Source: Bog-756 sp963806455 (GTDB taxonomy: Bacteria; Actinomycetota; Acidimicrobiia; Acidimicrobiales; RAAP-2). From it: a stretch of 64,000 bases of DNA. Positions within the stretch are counted from its first letter, which is position 1; each line of letters begins with the position of its first letter. The stretch covers positions 806,001 through 870,000 of the forward strand of contig CAWDXZ010000001.1 in the NCBI GenBank assembly GCA_963806455.1, read 5' to 3'. Positions 58,549 through 64,000 of this stretch are shown here, piece by piece. Position numbers and translations under genes: made by a program. The notes below the pieces were generated by a model. The model was not told the DNA's origin and did no database searches. It saw nothing but the letters and a program-made list of their open reading frames with translations.

Positions 58549-60096
58549 TCAACGGCTCCAGTGGCGGGAGCGGTCGACGGCCCGCTCCCAGGCCCGGTGG
58601 GCCACCTCGGCGTCCTCGACCGAGGCCTGCGGGGCGAACGACTCGTCCTCGGCCCACAGGGCGGCCAGCTCGTCGAGCGATCCCCACACGCCCTCGGCCA
58701 GCCCGGCCAGGGTGGCGGCCCCGATGGCCGTGGTCTCAACCGACCGGGGGCGCACCACGGGCAGTCTCGTCTGGTCGGCCAGCAGCTGGAGCAGGAGGGC
58801 CATGACGGATGCGCCCCCGTCGACGCGAAGCAGCGACGGCGCCGTCCCCGTGGCCGCCATGGCGTCGACCACGTCGCGGACCTGGTAGCTCATGGCCTCC
58901 ACCAGCGCCCGGGCCAGGTGGGCCCGCCCGGTGCCCCGGCTCAGCCCGACGATGGTGCCCCGGGCGTCCGGGTCCCAGTGGGGGCTTCCCAGCCCGGTGA
59001 AGGCCGGGACCAGGACCACCCCGTCGCTCGAGGCCACCGACCGGGCCAGCGGCTCGGTCTCGGCCGCCTCGCCGATGATGCCGAGCTCGTCACGCAGCCA
59101 CTGCACGCCCGCCCCCGAGGCGAAGACCGAGCCCTCGAGGGCATAGGCCACCGGGGAAGGGGCCTCGCCGGCCCCGGTGACCGTGCCCCCGCCGCCGCCG
59201 AGGTCCCAGGCGATGGTGGTGATGAGGCCGTCGACCGGCGCCGGGCACACCGGCCCGGCGTTCATGAGGACGAAGCTCCCCGTGCCGAAGGTCACCTTGG
59301 TCAGGCCCGGCTGGAAGCAGGCCTGCCCGAACAGGGCGGCATGCTGGTCCCCGGCCATCCCGCCGATGGGGACGTCCGCCAGGGGCGAGGAGGCCCCGAG
59401 GGCGGCCGCCGACACCCGACCGAAGCGGCCACACGACGGGTGCACCTCGGGCAGGGCCCCGCCGGGGATGCCGAAGGCCCCGCAGAGCTCCTCGGACCAC
59501 CGTCGCGCCACGATGTCGAAGAGGAGGGTGCGCGAGGCATTGCTGGGGTCGGTGGCGAACACACCCCCCTCGGTCCCGCCGGTCAGGTTCCACAGCACCC
59601 AGGAGTCGACCGTGGCCAGGGCCAGGTCGGGCCCGGGCACCACACCACCCCGGTCGAGCAGCCACCGCATCTTGGTGGCGGAGAAGTAGGGGTCGAGGAC
59701 AAGGCCGGTCCGTTCCCGGACCAGGGGCAGCAGGCCCGAGGCCGCCAGCTCCCGGCAGGCCTCGGCCGTCCGCCGGTCCTGCCACACGATGGCCCGGTGG
59801 AGGGGCCGACCCGTCGACCGATCCCACGCCACCACGGTCTCCCGCTGGTTGGTGACGCCGATGGCCCGGGCCACCCGGCCCCGGTCGGCCAGGCGGTCGG
59901 CCACCTCCTCCAGGGTCGATCGGACGGCCCGCCAGATCTCGTCGGCGTCGTGCTCCACCCACCCGGGTCGGGGAAAGTGCTGGCCGAGTTGGCGGTAGGC
60001 GACGTCGACGACCCGGACCGACTCGTCCACCACCAGGGCCCTGACCCCGGTGGTCCCGGCATCGATGGCGACGGTCACCGGGGTCGGGGGGGCCAC
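58549..60096 (-). CDS. glpK: glycerol kinase
   Basis: 515 residues from the GTG at 60096, matching the family's length; the frame upstream is low-complexity. Phosphorylates glycerol to glycerol-3-phosphate. FGGY motifs are complete: VTVAIDAGTTGVRALVVD, GVTNQRETVVAWDRSTGRPL, MAGDQHAALFGQACFQPG, KVTFGTGSFVLMN, and VLVPAFTGLGSPHWDPDARG followed by LRVDGGASVM. A short glycine-rich insertion (DLGGGGGTV) is unusual. No glpF or glpD is near. Confidence 0.93.
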   Translation of the reverse strand: MAPPTPVTVAIDAGTTGVRALVVDESVRVVDVAYRQLGQHFPRPGWVEHDADEIWRAVRSTLEEVADRLADRGRVARAIGVTNQRETVVAWDRSTGRPLHRAIVWQDRRTAEACRELAASGLLPLVRERTGLVLDPYFSATKMRWLLDRGGVVPGPDLALATVDSWVLWNLTGGTEGGVFATDPSNASRTLLFDIVARRWSEELCGAFGIPGGALPEVHPSCGRFGRVSAAALGASSPLADVPIGGMAGDQHAALFGQACFQPGLTKVTFGTGSFVLMNAGPVCPAPVDGLITTIAWDLGGGGGTVTGAGEAPSPVAYALEGSVFASGAGVQWLRDELGIIGEAAETEPLARSVASSDGVVLVPAFTGLGSPHWDPDARGTIVGLSRGTGRAHLARALVEAMSYQVRDVVDAMAATGTAPSLLRVDGGASVMALLLQLLADQTRLPVVRPRSVETTAIGAATLAGLAEGVWGSLDELAALWAEDESFAPQASVEDAEVAHRAWERAVDRSRHWSR

Positions 60097-60287
60097 GGGA
60101 GGACTCTGCCATACGCCGGGGCGCGATGACTCCGCCAGACCAGCCAAGGACGCGTCGGGGCGACCTGCCGACCGGGGCCGGCCCGGTGCCGATCCGCTCG
60201 CGCCGCCCAACCATCTGCCATCCTTCGTCAGCGGCCTCCCAGCTGGGTCGAGGTCTCGGGTCGGGGTCACGGGTGTCGAAGAATTGG

Positions 60288-60317
60288 TTGACAGGGGTGT
60301 AACTACGCTGCTGTAAT
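60288..60317 (+). promoter_or_regulatory. promoter of nrdJ
   Basis: A perfect -35 TTGACA (60288-60293) and a -10-like TGTAAT (60312-60317), 18 bases apart, the strongest sigma-70-type promoter noticed by eye in the window. The transcript would carry a 5' leader of about 240 bases. Confidence 0.6.
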
Positions 60318-60321
60318 AGAC

Positions 60322-60367
60322 CCACTATCTCGTACCTCGGGGGAGGGTCCACCACTAGATATTGTGT
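60322..60367 (+). promoter_or_regulatory. possible NrdR-box pair just downstream of the nrdJ promoter
   Basis: CCACTAGATATTGTGT (60352-60367) matches 14 of 16 positions of the NrdR consensus, counting A or T at the W positions. A weaker site, CCACTATCTCGTACCT (60322-60337), begins 30 bases earlier; NrdR sites occur in pairs about 31-32 bases apart. Placement just after the -10 fits repression of a ribonucleotide reductase gene. Confidence 0.5.
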
Positions 60368-60562
60368 TCAGGCTGGGGCTCGTGCTGTCGGACCGAGTGC
60401 AGCGTCGAAGTAGCGTCGCATGGAAGCCTGGGCCCGGCCGGCAGCCACGGGACCGATCGGCCTCCTGCCGGTACGCACCGGCGACGGCCCGACAGCGCAC
60501 AGCAGCCATCCGTTCCACACCCGGATCTCCCCGAGCGACAACCAGAAAGAGGACCAACATCC

Positions 60563-63448
<2,886 letters not shown>

Positions 63449-63757
63449 TGTGATTTGACGCCAGTTGTCATTGATCTCTGACGCCACGTGTCACGTGCGT
63501 CCAAGGGTCACGTGAATTCGGGTCAGGTGTCACCGCCTTTGACACCAGGTGCCATGGGTCCGCGGGCAGATGCACGTACTTCAGGTAGGAGACGACCCCC
63601 GCCAGCCGGCGGGGGTCTCCCTTCCCCGGCGAGGTCTGTGCGGCGGGAGACATTCCGTGACCGACGCCGGGCGACGGCCTGGTGGCAGGGCCTGCCCATC
63701 AACCGACAGACCTGGTAGAATCTCACTACTGCTCAGGAGATGAGGAAGGGTTAGCCT
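63449..63757. other. palindrome-rich spacer after nrdJ
   Basis: No gene seen. Contains the TGACGCCA-type repeats described below, a GGTGTCA-N7-TGACACC hairpin (63526-63546), and a -10-like TAGAAT (63716-63721) that may serve the gene starting at 63758. Confidence 0.55.
63456..63554. repeat. cluster of 15-bp palindromic repeats
   Basis: TGACGCCAGTTGTCA (63456-63470), TGACGCCACGTGTCA (63479-63493) and TGACACCAGGTGCCA (63540-63554), plus a GGTCACGTGA and a GGTCAGGTGTCACC, all variants of one imperfect palindrome. They could be binding sites for a dimeric regulator or terminal repeats of a lost insertion element. Confidence 0.7.
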
Positions 63758-64000
63758 ATGACGCAGCGGTCGAAGTTCGCCGCGCAGGTACCCAGCGGCA
63801 TCGGCGAAGCCTTCGCACGCCTGGTCCAGGTGGCCGACGAAGACCCCGAGGCCGAGCGCATGGTCGAAGACCTGCTGGCGGTCGTCGTCGAGGCAACTGC
63901 GGGCTGGAGGAGGAAGGCAGCGATCCCCGCGAACGAGAGGGAGGCGTGGGAGGTGGTGGGCGCGCGCTTCAGCACCGAAGCGTCGGCCGGTGCCCGCACC
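63758..64000 (+). CDS. hypothetical protein (3' end beyond window)
   Basis: 81 codons open to the window end: MTQRSKFAAQVPSGIGEAFA, RLVQVADEDPEAERMVEDLL, then a basic WRRKAAIP segment. Soluble, helical. Preceded by a GGAGATGAGGAAGGG ribosome-site stretch and a TAGAAT about 37 bases upstream. The opposite strand is also open but is serine/alanine-rich and less likely. No family was recognised. Confidence 0.55.
   Translation, partial: MTQRSKFAAQVPSGIGEAFARLVQVADEDPEAERMVEDLLAVVVEATAGWRRKAAIPANEREAWEVVGARFSTEASAGART

Larger units (their letters stand above)
60097..60562. other. intergenic region upstream of nrdJ
   Basis: Divergent spacer between glpK and nrdJ. It contains a promoter (TTGACA 60288-60293 with a TGTAAT 18 bases later) and the possible NrdR boxes described separately, then about 190 bases of leader before the nrdJ ATG. 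I saw no coding frame in it and no B12-riboswitch box. Confidence 0.6.

Noticed and set aside
60368..60562. Cobalamin riboswitch upstream of nrdJ
   Set aside because: The B12-box was looked for but only a partial GCCACGG was found; no conserved core could be built.
63468..63653. 61-codon minus-strand frame after nrdJ
   Set aside because: Runs through the palindrome cluster and lacks a ribosome site; composition does not look coding.

Overview
The window looks like chromosomal DNA of a high-GC actinobacterium, most plausibly an acidimicrobiial lineage. The GC content is high, about 70% by eye. Start codons are often GTG, and genes are commonly coupled by GTGA or ATGA overlaps. There are two luciferase-like (F420-type) oxidoreductases, a Ku protein, an actinobacterial-type membrane protein set, and a vitamin B12-dependent ribonucleotide reductase. 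No plasmid, phage or transposase gene was recognised.

Layout. 1-8 kb: 3' part of dnaG coupled to the primary sigma factor gene, then tRNA-Asn, Ku, tRNA-Met/Ile(CAT) and small unknown genes. 7-16 kb: a luciferase-like oxidoreductase with a SnoaL-like protein, a DUF-type protein, an aldehyde dehydrogenase, an acyltransferase-3/SGNH protein, an inositol-monophosphatase-like enzyme and tRNA-Val. 16.2-21.9 kb: a lower-GC, gene-poor stretch right after tRNA-Val. It carries a YihY/BrkB membrane protein, tiny stress-type membrane proteins (DUF5670-like, DUF6458-like), a ParB/sulfiredoxin-like small protein, a zinc ribbon, and several gene remnants (arylsulfatase tail, frameshifted VOC and PLDc_N genes). 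I read it as an accessory, decaying region.

21.9-36.6 kb: a large membrane protein, methyltransferases, a LOG-like protein, two MFS transporters (one fused to a possible winged helix), an adenylate cyclase, a thioesterase, an alpha/beta hydrolase, a PAS-GGDEF-EAL c-di-GMP protein and a dehydrogenase-like protein. 37-46 kb: panD, a surface protein with a fibronectin type III domain and 42-residue repeats, then a set that fits catabolism of beta-alanine or another omega-amino acid: class III aminotransferase, Lrp/AsnC regulator, alanine dehydrogenase and (methyl)malonate-semialdehyde dehydrogenase. 46-58.5 kb: SCO1-like protein, acyl-CoA synthetase, queG, a glycosyltransferase run, an alaC-like aminotransferase, a TetR/SMP-30 pair, an acetoacetate-decarboxylase-like protein, PlsC and an ACT-domain protein. 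58.5-64 kb: glpK, and nrdJ preceded by a promoter with possible NrdR boxes and followed by a cluster of short palindromes.

Five genes carry a single frame break (VOC, PLDc_N, PPM1/TIGR00027-type methyltransferase, DJ-1/PfpI, alpha/beta hydrolase). Two of the breaks lie at G/C homopolymers, so sequencing error and genuine pseudogenisation must be told apart. I did not find a convincing new multi-gene system. The best leads are the accessory region behind tRNA-Val, the beta-alanine module with its control region, and the nrdJ flanks.
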